DNA of 64,000 nt, from NCBI GenBank assembly GCA_025642065.1, contig JAODUP010000012.1, positions 2,819,501-2,883,500 of the forward strand. The letters run 5' to 3'. Position numbers and translations under genes: made by a program. Positions 25,301 through 37,305 of this stretch are shown here, in pieces. Position 1 is the stretch's first letter; every line of letters starts with the position of its first letter. A model generated the notes under the pieces. The model was given only the letters and a program-made list of their open reading frames with translations. It had not been told where the DNA came from and searched no databases. The stretch comes from Paralvinella palmiformis. Lineage: Eukaryota > Annelida > Polychaeta > Terebellida > Alvinellidae.

Positions 25301-28300
25301 TCAATACAAAACTGGCCAGATTTATTGAGTGCGTAAGTGAATTATACGCTTGGCCTGAATATTCATCACACCTGGGACACATAGTTAAGGGATGAGCCAT
25401 TAGGGAACTGTCCAACAAATGGAGCTATGATTTGGATTCAAATGCTCACCTACACATTTTCCTGCAGTATTGTAAAGTATTTGAGCGCACTGACAAATTC
25501 ACAGAGAATAGGAATGGGTGGTTGCTGTAAACATGACTCAACAATTGAAATGGATAATTCTACAGTGAACTTGTTCAAACAAAAAAGATATCTTTCATTG
25601 TACGACATACATTCGCATCAACCAAACATATATTTAAATGCATCGTCCTATCCATATCTATATTGAAGAGTAAACTTGCATGCAAGTATACCAAGATGAC
25701 CTGTTGTATTCTTTCTCAGAAACATAAGGCATGTCCAAGAACTGATGGATGAAACATGCTTCAACCGCAGGTAACATTGGAAATGGATGCCACAAACTGG
25801 ACATTTTAAAGGTGATACACTATTAATTATGCAACAATGAAATCAAGCAAATGTTAAGGATACAACGATTGTGTCTGCTTCTGCTTTTGTCATTTTGGCT
25901 CCAGGTGATGTCAGACCTGGACACATAACATTAGCTCCACTGAGTACAAACCTTATAGCACCTTTATCTACTTGCATGTGTGGCAACATAAAGGGATCTG
26001 AAACAAATAAAAATAGTGTGTAAAATTCAGTTTTATTTGTATTCAGATCTGAAAACCATATAAAATATATTAATTTAGGTACTTTATTGGAGTTTCTTTA
26101 ACATTAATATGATAATAACACTTTCAAGGAATTTCCAGAAAAATATTTTATTAAAAGGTACCTTTGTAAATATTTTCTATTCAATTTCACTTTCTGGTCC
26201 ACCAATATTGCATAAGCCAAACCATGAAATATATTACCCCATGTATTTATACAGTAAATACTCGCAGTTAAGTCGATTTTTGGGGGAGGCAAAAGGGAGT
26301 TCTCAGAAGCACCTCGAGTGTGTCATATTTCCTACCATCTGAAGGAAAGATGTTTTGAGCAATTCTGGGCACATGACACTTTAGGATTCAATCCAACAAG
26401 AGCCAGAGTAGGAACAAAATCACCACGTCCCTGCTTATTAAACTATCATTATTAAATATATAATGATTAATTTTCACCAAACTATTACAGTAAATATTAA
26501 CTAGTGTCTTTTAATTTCATCTTGAATTTATTTTTTATAAATGAAAAATTATTAAAAGACATAACAGATGACAACTAATGATCCATGAACTTCTTGCCCT
26601 GGAAACATGTGCATCATGGAACTGATTCATTATTTTCTAAAACGTCATTGGTACTCATCATAATTACAAGGCCAATGATTATTTTTAGATACAGGATTTC
26701 CCAAACATGCTGGTCTTTATGTAATAATACTTGATAGTCACGTTCTGTTACCAACCGGTACCTCCGGATGATTAGCGATACAATAGAAATCACTGCTCAC
26801 AATTGTTTACTGGGAGATGGGACTGTGACAAGTTTGTTCAGTAATTATAACATCAAAGCAATTAAGATATAAATGCCTAAGACATGGAAGGCACATACTG
26901 ATTAATATTTTAAAAAATTGCACCAGGCATGTTTCTGTGCATTGTACATGTTCCAGTGAATGGCCTAAAGTAAGTCAGTCAGTCATTTTGTCAAATCATT
27001 ATACTAATAAATTTGATGATTATGCTATCATGAATTTGCATACCAGCTGTCAAATAAAAATAGGCTGAACTGCATTTGCCATTCAACCCACCACTTGGTC
27101 AACTCAAACTTTGTAAAAAAAACTGACAAATGATCAATAATCCTTTTATAGCATCAAGTCATATAACAAAACTTTGTCAAGAAGTTAACTGAATATAAAC
27201 GTTTTAAAGTAATACAGAAATATTTTTATTTGGTTTGAAAACATGTATATTTTTACAGCTCTCAGCTTACATTTGTGTAGAAGTTTCAGAGAAGGAAACA
27301 ATGGTCCATCTCTCTGTCTGAAAAACAGTAACTCTCCATCTTTGCCTACGATGATCTCAATGTGATCCTGACTGATAAAGATAAAAAAACATAGGGAAAT
27401 ATGTTAATATTACAGACATAAACATATAGAACATTAAAAAACCATAACATTTTTACTAACAGCTTGGGATCATAAAACCTTAAAATACAAGGTGCTCTCA
27501 AATCTCATTACACCGTTCAACTTCCCATTATTGTGTTTCACTATGACAAGGTGTAAACATTGATTTATCTCTGTTTAAAAAACCTGAGAAGATGGACAAG
27601 TAGATCAAGCTGAAGGCTGAGATGATCATGAAGTTTGGCTCTCCATTGGTCATTAATTTTACTTAAGAATACTGTGGGACATCCAAATGGTGTAGAGGTA
27701 TTGTTAGTGTTATGGTAAAAATACATCATAAGATGTTCGGAAATTTCAAAACTGTAATCAGTGGTTCACACAAAAACATGATTGTTTTAAATGATTTTGG
27801 TTTTTATATTCTAAGTGTGACAGACACTAACAGAGGCTTCTGAACTGTTAACTTTCTCTAATATCCAGTAATAACAATAGTATTCTATAGTATATAGCAC
27901 TTTATTCAAATTGAGTTGCTCTAAGGTGCTTTACATTGAAAATAAAAACATAACAAATTATGATTTGTAACACAATGTAATAACTGCAAACTTTGATTTG
28001 CCATACTAATCTATTTAAATAGAAGTGATTTACTATCAAGAATCAAATCCTACAGTGACTACCAAAATCTAACCGAGTACAAAACCCCCCTTTTCATGCT
28101 GAAGAAATTGTCCAAACCTGAAACACTAAACTGAATGACAGATCGATGATAAACTTTGCCTCTCAAAAATGGTTTAATACAAATAGTATTATAATTAATT
28201 TATTTTTTACATAAAATATCATAAAGTAACATGCTGAAATGAGCAATAGAATGAATTGTTGTGTTTCCTCAAATCAGAGAACAAGAATGCATTACTTCCA

Positions 28301-31300
28301 TATACTGTATACCTGGTTATTATTTTAATTTTTACCAGTTTTCATTCGTATGTTGGTTGCTAGCATCCAAACTTACACAAATGTCCTTGTAATAAAATTC
28401 TCATTATATTTCATCATAAATAGCTCGTACTCTATAATTTGAGGTACTTTTTATGGTTCATTCGCAGTATTCCTATGGTTCAGTGGTTAGAACGCTACAC
28501 ATCTTGTAAAAGAGCTTGTGAGCTCAAATCCCACTCATGCCTCTGTTTGTGAGATTTCTTTTCCTCAGTAGATGCCCCTCAGCTATATATCCCACTTGTG
28601 ACTAGTGCTGAGGCTAAACAACTCAATCCACGGTTCACTTAAATTTTCAATAAGAAAAATCCACAATAATTTGATTTCTTCCCTTTATCTGGGCAGTTAT
28701 CAAAACAAAACGTGTTTCTGTCGAAGATAACTGATGACAGTCTCCTAAGATTCTTACCATAAATATAGGGAAGAAAGGTAATTTTATAATGCAGCTAAAT
28801 TTCTAGCAAAAACAAAAACTCATAGTTTACATATACTTATTTACTGTATTCTATATAGTTGCCACATTGTGTACTTAATGATTGTATGAGTAAGCGATCA
28901 CACATGGGACATGCATCTGGAGAGTAACTCTTAAGTGACATGAGCTGATACAACTGAAGTCAGCATGTTTGTAACAACAACAACATAAACTCATTAACTG
29001 AAACAGTAGTTAGTATACTTCACTACAAACCTACTAGTCATGGGGTTTAGAATCTGACAGACATCTGTGTTTGCTGGTTGTTGCACTAGAGAGTTGGATC
29101 TTGGCTATATCACTATATGTCCCAGTTTTGACCAGCACCAAGGCTAAATAACTCAAATCATGCTGAATGTATGTCCGACAAATGCTAAAAACTCAAAATG
29201 ACTGCTTAATAACCATATTTTGCTATCAAACTGAATCATTTTTTAACTCAAAAGTTATAAATGTTTCACATCTCATGTTAATCAACATTAAGAAAAGATT
29301 GTTTGGGTATCAAATGACTGTTAGTATAAACTTATTTCTTCCTTAGACAATTTGTTAAAAACAATTTATGCACTTACCATTTTGCCATGCGCAGATCCTT
29401 CTTTGGCACAATTTTATCAAGATAGCCCTCAAGATACGGATACTGTTCAAGAAGTTTAGAACGAATCCCTTTCTGCACAGATGACTTAATATTATTGACA
29501 CCTGTCACGTGCTCTTTTTCATCAAACCTGAAAAAGATTTTTAAGTCCGTTTAATCAGCTTGCACATAAATAGTAAGTTACATACATTATATCACATAGT
29601 AATACTGAAATGTACCACACCTATACAAGCTATGCTGGAGAATAGTGACTGGAATTTGAAAAAAGTATCTCTTAAATTCAACAACTAGGTTTATATGACA
29701 GTGTACAATTTTATTGAAAACCACATGTACAACTTATTCTCATTATAGTCGAAAATATTAAACTGGATTATTATAATACCTTCATAAATATTTAAGCTGA
29801 ATAAAGTGAAAGAAAAAAGGACATTAAAATAGGGGCAACGGATGATTTCCATGATGACTGCACCAACTACTAGAATTCCACTTGTGGGTCACTTTCCAAA
29901 GGGCTTGCTAGAAGCTTTGGCATTTGTATGCCAAATCACAGGTAGGTGTTGTGTTGATTTGTCTGATAAAAATGTTCTTTACCAATCACAGAGTGCACAA
30001 ACTAGTTCATACATTGATATATGGTTTAAACTGATTTTCCTTTTGATAGAATGCTATACTTTGTTAGCAAATACAGATTAATTTATTATTGTTTATGTTT
30101 TGTATGACAGTTGTCATTCAAATATTTTATGCTAGTCTTCTCATTTAATAATTAATTTACTGAAAAACTTTATATTTGATTACATATAAAACTTTATTGT
30201 GATCTTTTAATTGTAATGTGATTTTTACACCATAAAGCCCGGATGAAAGTTACCCAGACAGCCACTACTAAACAAGTGAATATTCATTAACCTTGTTGGA
30301 GGATAAGAAAAAAACCATGATAAACAATGATGATTCTGTTATTATGTAAGAACAAGAGATTTATATTAAAAATTATATATCTAAGATAATTATATTTTCC
30401 TGGATTCATATTGTTTAATATAAGATATTTAGAGGTTATTGTCATAACATCTGACTTCCAGTGCAATAGCTATTGCTCTGCAGTTTCCGCTGTATTGAAT
30501 GATATAATCCTATATAAAAACAAAAAATTAAATCTTATATTTAACATAATGAATATTTCATAAAACTTATTTTAGGAATAAAAAGCCAAGAGATTTACAA
30601 ATGATTAGTGGTGTTGTACCATGAATTTATTGTTTACACAGTATTCATAATTCACAAATGTAGTCAACCTGTCATGTACTGTGTTTACATCACAGAAATC
30701 ATCTACTGCCAACTTTTAATAAACACATTTATCCCAATTCAATCACAACTCATAATAAGTTATTTATCTGAAAGATTGTTACTAACTAGATACTTCAAAC
30801 AAATGTTAATAACTTGCTCTATGTAAAAATATAACTGTTATTTTAAGGTATGCCGGAAATAAAGTACCACTGAAATAAAGTACCATCAGTGTATGAACAT
30901 TTGGAGTTATTGTAAGATTATTGTTTACTTTGTTTTATGGAACTATGTCAGCACTCAGCCACAGAAGAAAATCCAGGTAACTACACACATATCTATTACA
31001 ACATTAACAGACCTGAAGTTAATTATCACTGTATTTAACTGTTTACTTAGGGGGAGGGAAGCATCACTTTTCTTCTTATTTTCTATCTAGTAATCATATT
31101 TTATTGGTGCTAATAAGGCACCTCCATGGGCTAACCGGAAGTGCTCATGATTGGCCACAGACCTGCAGCACATGGGTTAAAATGCTGGTTATGTTATATC
31201 AGAAAGACCACCTTTCTGTGAAGTGAAAGATGAAACATCTTTCAGTTTGCCCCATTATCTGTGGAGGCAGATCAACATAGTTAGCCCATTTTGTATTCAA

Positions 31301-32862
31301 ATGTGGCCAAAAAACAGACACATATTCATTTTAGTTACAAATACAAATTACACAACAAACTATGAGGCCATTTTTTATCTTCCAGCCAGAGTTGGAGTTT
31401 AACTGGGGATAAACTGGCATAACCATGATTTGTGGTATTATCTTGCATGTCCACTGTTTATTCCAAACAAAATTTTAAAGGTGTAAAAAAAATTATTTTG
31501 TCAATTTCAAATATTTTACTTAGTATTCAATAGTAACAGATTGATTCCACTACTCATGTAATCCCAGCAGTTGAAAACAAAACCATATTTGGAAGGGTAG
31601 AAAACCAGCCAGTTGTTCATAAACCATTAAAACAGAGAGATTTTAAAAATATACTGGCTAAAGCATTCAACTCAAATAAAGTGTTTTCACAGCTCTCAAA
31701 CATTAAACTGAATCATTTGCTAGAAAACTACTTCATTTCTTTATATAAATATGAGTGATTTTTTTTACTTCCTAAGCAAATATCCCACAAACACAGGTAT
31801 GAATTGAATTCAAACCCACAACCTGCAGATCTGTAACACTGCTACCAGAACACTCAATGATTGGTGATGATGATTGGTGTTTTATGGCCACTTTTGTGCA
31901 CATGGTAGGCAACATGGGTTGAGCAACCTCCAAAGATAATGAAGTGAAGTCAAAGATGAAACAACCTTCAGATATGCCCATGCCAGGATTTGAACACAGT
32001 GGTAGTGATCTGTGGTCCAACATGCTACCACTAGACCATGGAAGCGCCCAGAACACTCAAGGTCAAATATGAATAAACATTAAACTCACATGCCTTATGA
32101 AGTCTATTAGCCCATGGAAATGTCTCAAAGCAGCTCAAGAGCAATAGTTTAGCATTTTGAGGAAGGCAGGCATTTTTTTAATCATGCAAAAAACTATCTG
32201 AAACCCATCAATAAAGTATCAAATGAATAAATTTAAAGCAGTAGAAGAAAATATGATTTTAAGATTCATTTATATACTCCTATATCTAGAATCGACCTAC
32301 ATGTATATGATACATTTATCACATCAATATCTCAAAAGAAAGCCATATGATCATAAATTTATAGTTTATATAGATATATACAAATATAAATTCTTCTGAA
32401 TATTTATTATTATCAAGACATTTTTGAGCTACTTAGGAATTATTCTTATTCAGCATTATGTAATTTTATGTGACACTCATCTCATCATAAAAATAATCGA
32501 ATCTGGACATTAAAAAATTATATTTGGCATTTGGGAAGAAAAACGTCTAAATTATACTAGATCTAGAGCCCATAAATAATTACAGTCAAGACAAATTTAA
32601 TTAAACAATTCGGAAAAGCTTCCATCTAATCAAAGGCAAGATCACCATAGCCATAGAGTAGAAATAACCCAAATTAGTATGAGTAATAGATCTATGAGGA
32701 CGAACTGGCCGGTATCAATTATAAGACTATCAACACAATATCGCCCACTCAGCATGCTGAAATATAAACATTTCGCAAGTAACAAATGGATACTCTTGAG
32801 AATAAATATATTTTAAACACATCATAGTACCAAAGGAAATAGACATCATACTTTTTAAACAT
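20106..32862 (-). CDS. MCTS1: MCTS1, translation reinitiation/recycling factor (6 coding exons)
   Basis: Minus-strand coding exons, 5' to 3': 32862-32852, 29527-29378, 27371-27271, 25997-25864, 23816-23749, 20184-20106. All junctions are GT-AG with matching phases. The total is 543 nt, 180 codons plus TGA, essentially the family length (human 181). The first exon encodes only MFKK with a split lysine codon. Seen: [20 protein letters not shown] and [10 protein letters not shown] in the N-terminal domain, [20 protein letters not shown], then the PUA domain ([71 protein letters not shown]). Family knowledge: MCTS1 pairs with DENR on the 40S ribosome, promotes reinitiation after short uORFs and helps recycle post-termination tRNA. 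Introns are long and AT-rich with SINE copies. The start was chosen because MFKK-FDEKE matches the family N-terminus exactly. Confidence 0.97.
20455..20800 (+). repeat. composite SINE, family B
   Basis: tRNA-like head (A box GTGGCCTAGTGGTTAAGCG, B box AGGTTCGAACCCC), then AGAGGTCG and ATTTCTCGGC. A later part at 20661-20740 (CAGTGACCACCCTCAGGGTA, ACTGCTCCCCTGTGAGTGGT, GGGGGAGG) matches the copy at 33828-34015. About 130 bp lies between the two parts here that is absent from the other copy, so one is deleted or the other carries an insertion. It lies in the last MCTS1 intron. Confidence 0.72.
20930..21030 (-). repeat. tRNA-derived SINE head, minus strand
   Basis: Read on the minus strand: AATGGCGCAGTGGTCGGAAT (A-box-like), then GTTTGTGAGTTCAGATCTGA (B-box-like) about 40 bp on. 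This head differs from families A and B. It has no intact tRNA fold. Confidence 0.45.
21340..22365. repeat. (TA)n and (CA)n(TA)n tracts in MCTS1 last intron
   Basis: (TA)14 at 21343-21369, (TA)13 at 21546-21571, and (CA)16(TA)16 at 22303-22365. DNA between them is AT-rich and without recognised features. Confidence 0.9.
24850..25860. other. MCTS1 intron interior, nothing recognised
   Basis: AT-rich intron between MCTS1 exons 4 and 5. A 79-codon plus-strand frame at 25427-25666 has no domain and no splice context. Confidence 0.4.
26252..26870. mobile_element. pogo/Tigger-like non-autonomous element, copy 1
   Basis: It begins next to TA with CAGTAAATACTCGCAGTTAA. The first 230 bp are the reverse complement, at about 75 percent identity by eye, of 43811-44042. 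A second block (26704-26760) is the reverse complement of 43740-43795. Two shorter blocks (26784-26810 and 26850-26866) match 43562-43588 and 43698-43714 in direct orientation, so the inner part has been rearranged or inverted. Terminal bases resemble the end of the transposase-bearing relic at 38330-38715. It lies in the intron between MCTS1 exons 3 and 4. Confidence 0.65.
28480..29165 (+). repeat. two SINE-like copies, family C
   Basis: 28484-28640 has a tRNA-like head (TGGTTCAGTGGTTAGAACG, GAGCTCAAATCCC). Its tail CCCACTTGTGACTAGTGCTG, GGCTAAACAACTCAA is repeated in altered form at 29120-29160 (CCCAGTTTTGACCAGCACCA, GGCTAAATAACTCAA). Both copies are old, within the intron between MCTS1 exons 2 and 3. 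Confidence 0.5.
31120..31325 (+). repeat. SINE, family A, degraded
   Basis: CACCTCCATGGGCTAACCGG head, GATTGGCCACAGACCTGCAG, ATGGGTTAAAATGC in place of the B box, then AAAGATGAAACATCTTTCAG and TTAGCCCATTTTG...AAATGTGGCC tail. Intron 1 of MCTS1. Confidence 0.62.
31858..32047 (-). repeat. SINE, family A, complete insertion with 13-bp target-site duplication
   Basis: Minus-strand copy, 190 bp, running from GGCGCTTCCATGGTCTAGTG through GATCACTACCACTGTGTTCA to the tail CACAAAAGTGGCCATAAAAC and an AT-rich (ATCA)-type end. The 13 bases CCAGAACACTCAA flank it perfectly at 31845-31857 and 32048-32060. The DNA just left of it (31795-31857) looks like the head of another minus-strand tRNA-derived element, so this is a nested insertion in MCTS1 intron 1. 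Confidence 0.92.
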
Positions 32863-33241
32863 TATGTACGCCTGTTTGAATAAGTTCCAACAGATTTCCT
32901 ACGAGTAGGCCGAAACAACGTATGGAACGATAAACCCCCAAATCGGGTGTACTATTAACCATCAATAGATGCAATTTATATCCACTCCATAAAAGTATTT
33001 ATTTCAGAATGTACATACATCGTATTGTACACGGATGTTGATAATTGATAAATGTACAATGTAACATGTTCTTGAATAATAGAAATAACACTTTGCCGCT
33101 TCTGAAATATGGCCTATTTATTGTATTAGAATTTTAACAGAATCGACTATACTGTTTCTAAATCTATAATATTAGTCGACAAACCTAGTTTAAGAAGTGC
33201 ATTAAAATTTAAATAATTCCGAGACTCAACTCAGATGATTG

Positions 33242-33281
<40 letters not shown>

Positions 33282-33289
33282 TAATAATA

Positions 33290-33420
33290 AGGGGGCCCTT
33301 TAATGGCCTAACTGGTAGCACGGCTGTTTTTTTTCTTCTTTCACTTCTCATTACCCTTGGAGGACGCTTGGGCCACTTAGCCTACCTTGTGCACAAAAGT
33401 GACCGTAAAACTGTAACAGT
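33290..33420 (+). repeat. SINE, family A, internally deleted
   Basis: The head GGCCTAACTGGTAGCACGG joins directly to the tail (CTTCTTTCACTTCTCATTAC, GGAGGACGCTTGGGCC, CACAAAAGTGACCGTAAAAC), so the B-box part of the element is missing. Confidence 0.65.
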
Positions 33421-33827
33421 GGTAATAATAAAAATATTAAGCTACCGTTAATCATAAAATCAATTATAGTATATAGTTTAACTCGTTTTGGGTGCAACTC
33501 AAAGATACAAATTATATATGCTCTGTAATCCAACATCGTGGTGTGCGTCTGGATATGTCTTAAAATACTCTTTGTGGGTGACAGGATGTTAGAATATATC
33601 ATTCTGCGTCGATATGAAAAGAATATATCCCTTATATTTTCACGGCTGATGCGCTCTGCCATCAATGAAAAAATAACAATTTCAACTGATTCCGAAATAC
33701 ATGTTATACGTGCTTCTGCATGAAATCACACAAAATTAATAGCAACAGAAAACATCTAAAAACCTGGTAAACATTGTTGAAAAATTGCCCACAGTCTGAT
33801 TTGTCGCGAGCGCACACCGGACTTTAA

Positions 33828-34015
33828 TTGGTGCTCCGGTGGTCTAGCAGTTAAGTACTTGGCACCTGGTTCCAAGGGTCACAGTTTCGATCCCAGCAAG
33901 AGGTATAATTTCTCGGCAGTGACCACCCTCGGGGTATTACCGCTACATCTTTCCGTACTGCTCCCCTGTGAGTGGTGGGGGAGGGAAGAATTATGAACAA
34001 TCACTCAATAAAATG
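33828..34015 (+). repeat. SINE, family B
   Basis: Head TCCGGTGGTCTAGCAGTTAAG, B box CACAGTTTCGATCCC, then AGAGGTATAATTTCTCGGCA, GTGACCACCCTCGGGGTATT and CTGCTCCCCTGTGAGTGGTG as in 20455-20800. Confidence 0.72.
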
Positions 34016-34517
34016 GGACCACACTGGAAATAAGTGCTTACGCTTTCCTGTGTTATCATTGTTTCATGAAATTGAATCAAAAATATTAATTCTTCTTCTT
34101 CCTAACAAGTACAAAATCCAAACTTGGATATTGCATAGTAATGTAAAAATAATAATGATGTTTATACTCTCAACATAACTCATATATATATATATATATA
34201 TATATTACCATGAAGCAAATATATCAAAATAATATATAGATAATTAAATACAACAACAAAATAATGTACGTTCATACATAATATTTGAAATTAAGAAAGG
34301 TGAGTAAATTAAGATCATGGGACACATACGGAATCATTAACCTGCTTCATTCAAAAGTTTAATCAATTTATAATTTACATATAATTATACTGTATATACA
34401 CCAGTGTGGTCCATAATTTCACTATCATTATAATTAGGACTCATGAACAAGATTTAAAGACAATAAAATTTTGTTCTATCCTCTTTTAAGGTTATTTTTA
34501 CAGAAGTTGTTGTCGTG

Positions 34518-34518
<1 letters not shown>

Positions 34519-34577
<59 letters not shown>
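34519..34577. repeat. (TA)29 tract
   Basis: Uninterrupted TA dinucleotides about 0.8 kb upstream of the EIF2B5 start codon. A hotspot for length polymorphism and cruciform formation. Confidence 0.97.
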
Positions 34578-34582
<5 letters not shown>

Positions 34583-35387
34583 CTGTATGTAATTATCTAC
34601 ATATTATTTTGATGTATTTACTTCATGGCGATTGCTTAATTTAGATAATGTCAGCTGCTTAAATAATTGAATATTGTTTTCCGATGTATGTTTGACAAAA
34701 ATTATGATAGGCCTACTTATAGTGGTTGTTTTTTGTTTTGTTTTTTGACAAATGAAATATTCACATACGAGATATGTATAAATAGTTTGACATATAACTA
34801 AACCGAAACTGAGTGGATGCTATATGTAATCGCCAGGTTTGTGTAAACGATACCCTTGCACAATACATACCCCCCCCCCCCAAGAATATTACTACCTACA
34901 GTTCATTATCCCAATTATAATATATAATAACAATTAAAACTGTTAATAGGTCATCCCGATACATTACATTTTGGGCTTACAGATTTTACACTACCAAAAA
35001 AGACATTCGGAAAAATGCCCGTTGAACAGGAATTTAATAGTTTAAATTTCCAATACATAACCATTATAACATTAAAATTCACCGGAGTTCATCACCATAA
35101 TTCATAAAAGCGGAGGGGAGTTGAAATGGCAAAGGCGCAGGGTTCCATCTGATTCCATATGTTGATGATAGTTTGTTTGAATTAAACAGAACAAAATTAA
35201 TATTTAAATCTTTTTAATCTGTAAGTATGACTAAATCAAGTTTATATTTTATAGAAATTAAAATTAAGAACTCTCAATCAGCAAAAGATTAATATTCGCC
35301 AGAAATATTCACGCTCCATAACCCTTATTTCTTGGCGGCGAAAGATGTTCATGTGGCGCCGCCTAACGATTGTGTTATTTTAAAAAC

Positions 35388-37243
35388 ATGGCTGGGATAA
35401 AGAAGCCAAAGGGTGAAGAATTTAAGAAAGAAGATATTCTTCAAGCTGTTGTTATTGCTGATAGTTTCGATAAAAAATTTATTCCTGTCACCAACTTGAA
35501 GCCAAGGGTAAGATTCAGCATCATGCTTTATTTTATTTCCATCCAAAGAACGGTTCCATTTTATGATGCAATATTTATATTATTGATATTGTGTATTTAT
35601 TTTCAAACATAGATCTTAGATCTATCTATGAATTTTAATGATCTCAGTCATGCTGTTGCCATTGTAAAGTAATATTCGAGTATATATAATATACAGCTAT
35701 ATTTGACACAACGCAATTAGTATATCTATGTATATTGTAATAGTGGCATGGGCGATATTACAAGTTGTTAGCATCAATTGACAGACAATGTGACATATGT
35801 TACTTTGATAAGATAGTTCGCACTGATTAAGAAGAAAATTAAATCAAACCTATTATTAAACCCATTATACGAAAATCAAATGATTCGCCTCACTATGTTT
35901 GGTTCATTCGCCCCGGTCTTAGTTCATTCGCCTCTCTATCTTAAGTTCATTTGCCCCACATTAATTTTAGTGTTTGAAAGTGTTTTACCAAAGAGATTCT
36001 TTCAGAGTGAGACAGTTTATGGGCTACATTTGAAGTCCATATATTGGATTTGTAGGTCAGTGATTAAACGAGTGCATGTCATGTGTCATTTCAAGTTTAT
36101 TATGAAAAAAAAATCATTTTATGAGTTTAGTATAATACAAATATATATATATATATTCAGTTTATATAACAGAGCCGTTTATGTGAGCACATGCATTTAG
36201 TAATGAATTGACTGTTCTCTCGCCGTTTGAATAATCTTCCCAGTACTGGGCGTACTTGGTGTGTGTGGCTGTATATTTCTTTTTCCGGTATCGAATTAAT
36301 TTGTTGTTTGATAGGAGTCAGGTCTGAACACTGACAAACCGAGACTCTCTGTGAAGAAGTTCCATTATTAAATAAAAGGGCAGATTCTCGTGGCCACAGT
36401 AATTAAGGCGGTTATGGTATCCCTTGACGTCATTATTTGTTCTAATCGCTTGTTGAAAGACAGACCATGTTTTTAGGGACCAGTTGGTGCTATTAATCCA
36501 TGTTGAGCTCAGGTATTCTACAAGATCACACAGTAGTGAGGTTGAAGCCTTCCCAGCAAGTTTATTAAAACTGGTTCAATGTGTTTGTATGGCAGAAATG
36601 GCAAAGCCATTAGGCATCTGATGTATGTGTATAGTGAATCCTTGGCAAGGTAGGATGGTGCAACTCCAAGGCTGTGGACCTGCAAAGAGAGAAAGCATAC
36701 ATTATAGCTATATCTAGTATAACTGTGATAAATAAAATAAACTGGATGTTTAGAAATTAAATAAAATGCATGTATGATCAACATACCTTTCGCCACACTG
36801 ACTGGTTCCAATGAAAACCACAACCCTTCATCGTCACATCAGGGAACACCTGGACACACTGCTGCTTCAACCGACAATAGGGTGAATAGACTTGAGGCGA
36901 ATGTCCTGTGGGGCGAATTAACTGGATACCCTACCACCTGAATTTGAATCTCAGCATGGGCATATCTGAAGTGTGTTTCATCTGTGACTTCGTTTCATAA
37001 CCTTTGGAGGTCGCTCAGCCCATTTAGTCTACCATGTGCACAAAAGTGCCTGTAAAACATCAGTAATGATCTAAAGAAAATCAAAAACTTTCCAGAGATC
37101 TATAAATAACTTTGGCCGTGACTACTTCTTAGAGTGTGTGTGTATATCTGTATAAATTTAATATCACTTTCTTCAAAAGAGGATGACTTGTGTCCCTTAA
37201 ATCTCAGATCTTTGTGCAGATTCAATTTATAGAACTACTTATG

Positions 37244-37305
<62 letters not shown>

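Larger units (their letters stand above)
32863..35387. promoter_or_regulatory. bidirectional intergenic region between MCTS1 and EIF2B5
   Basis: The start codons at 32862 (minus) and 35388 (plus) point away from each other. The 2.5 kb between is AT-rich and contains (TA)17 at 33246-33279, SINE copies at 33290-33420 and 33828-34015, (TA)11 at 34183-34204 and (TA)29 at 34519-34577. No TATA box or CpG island stands out. Promoters must lie inside this interval, but I cannot place them. Confidence 0.5.
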
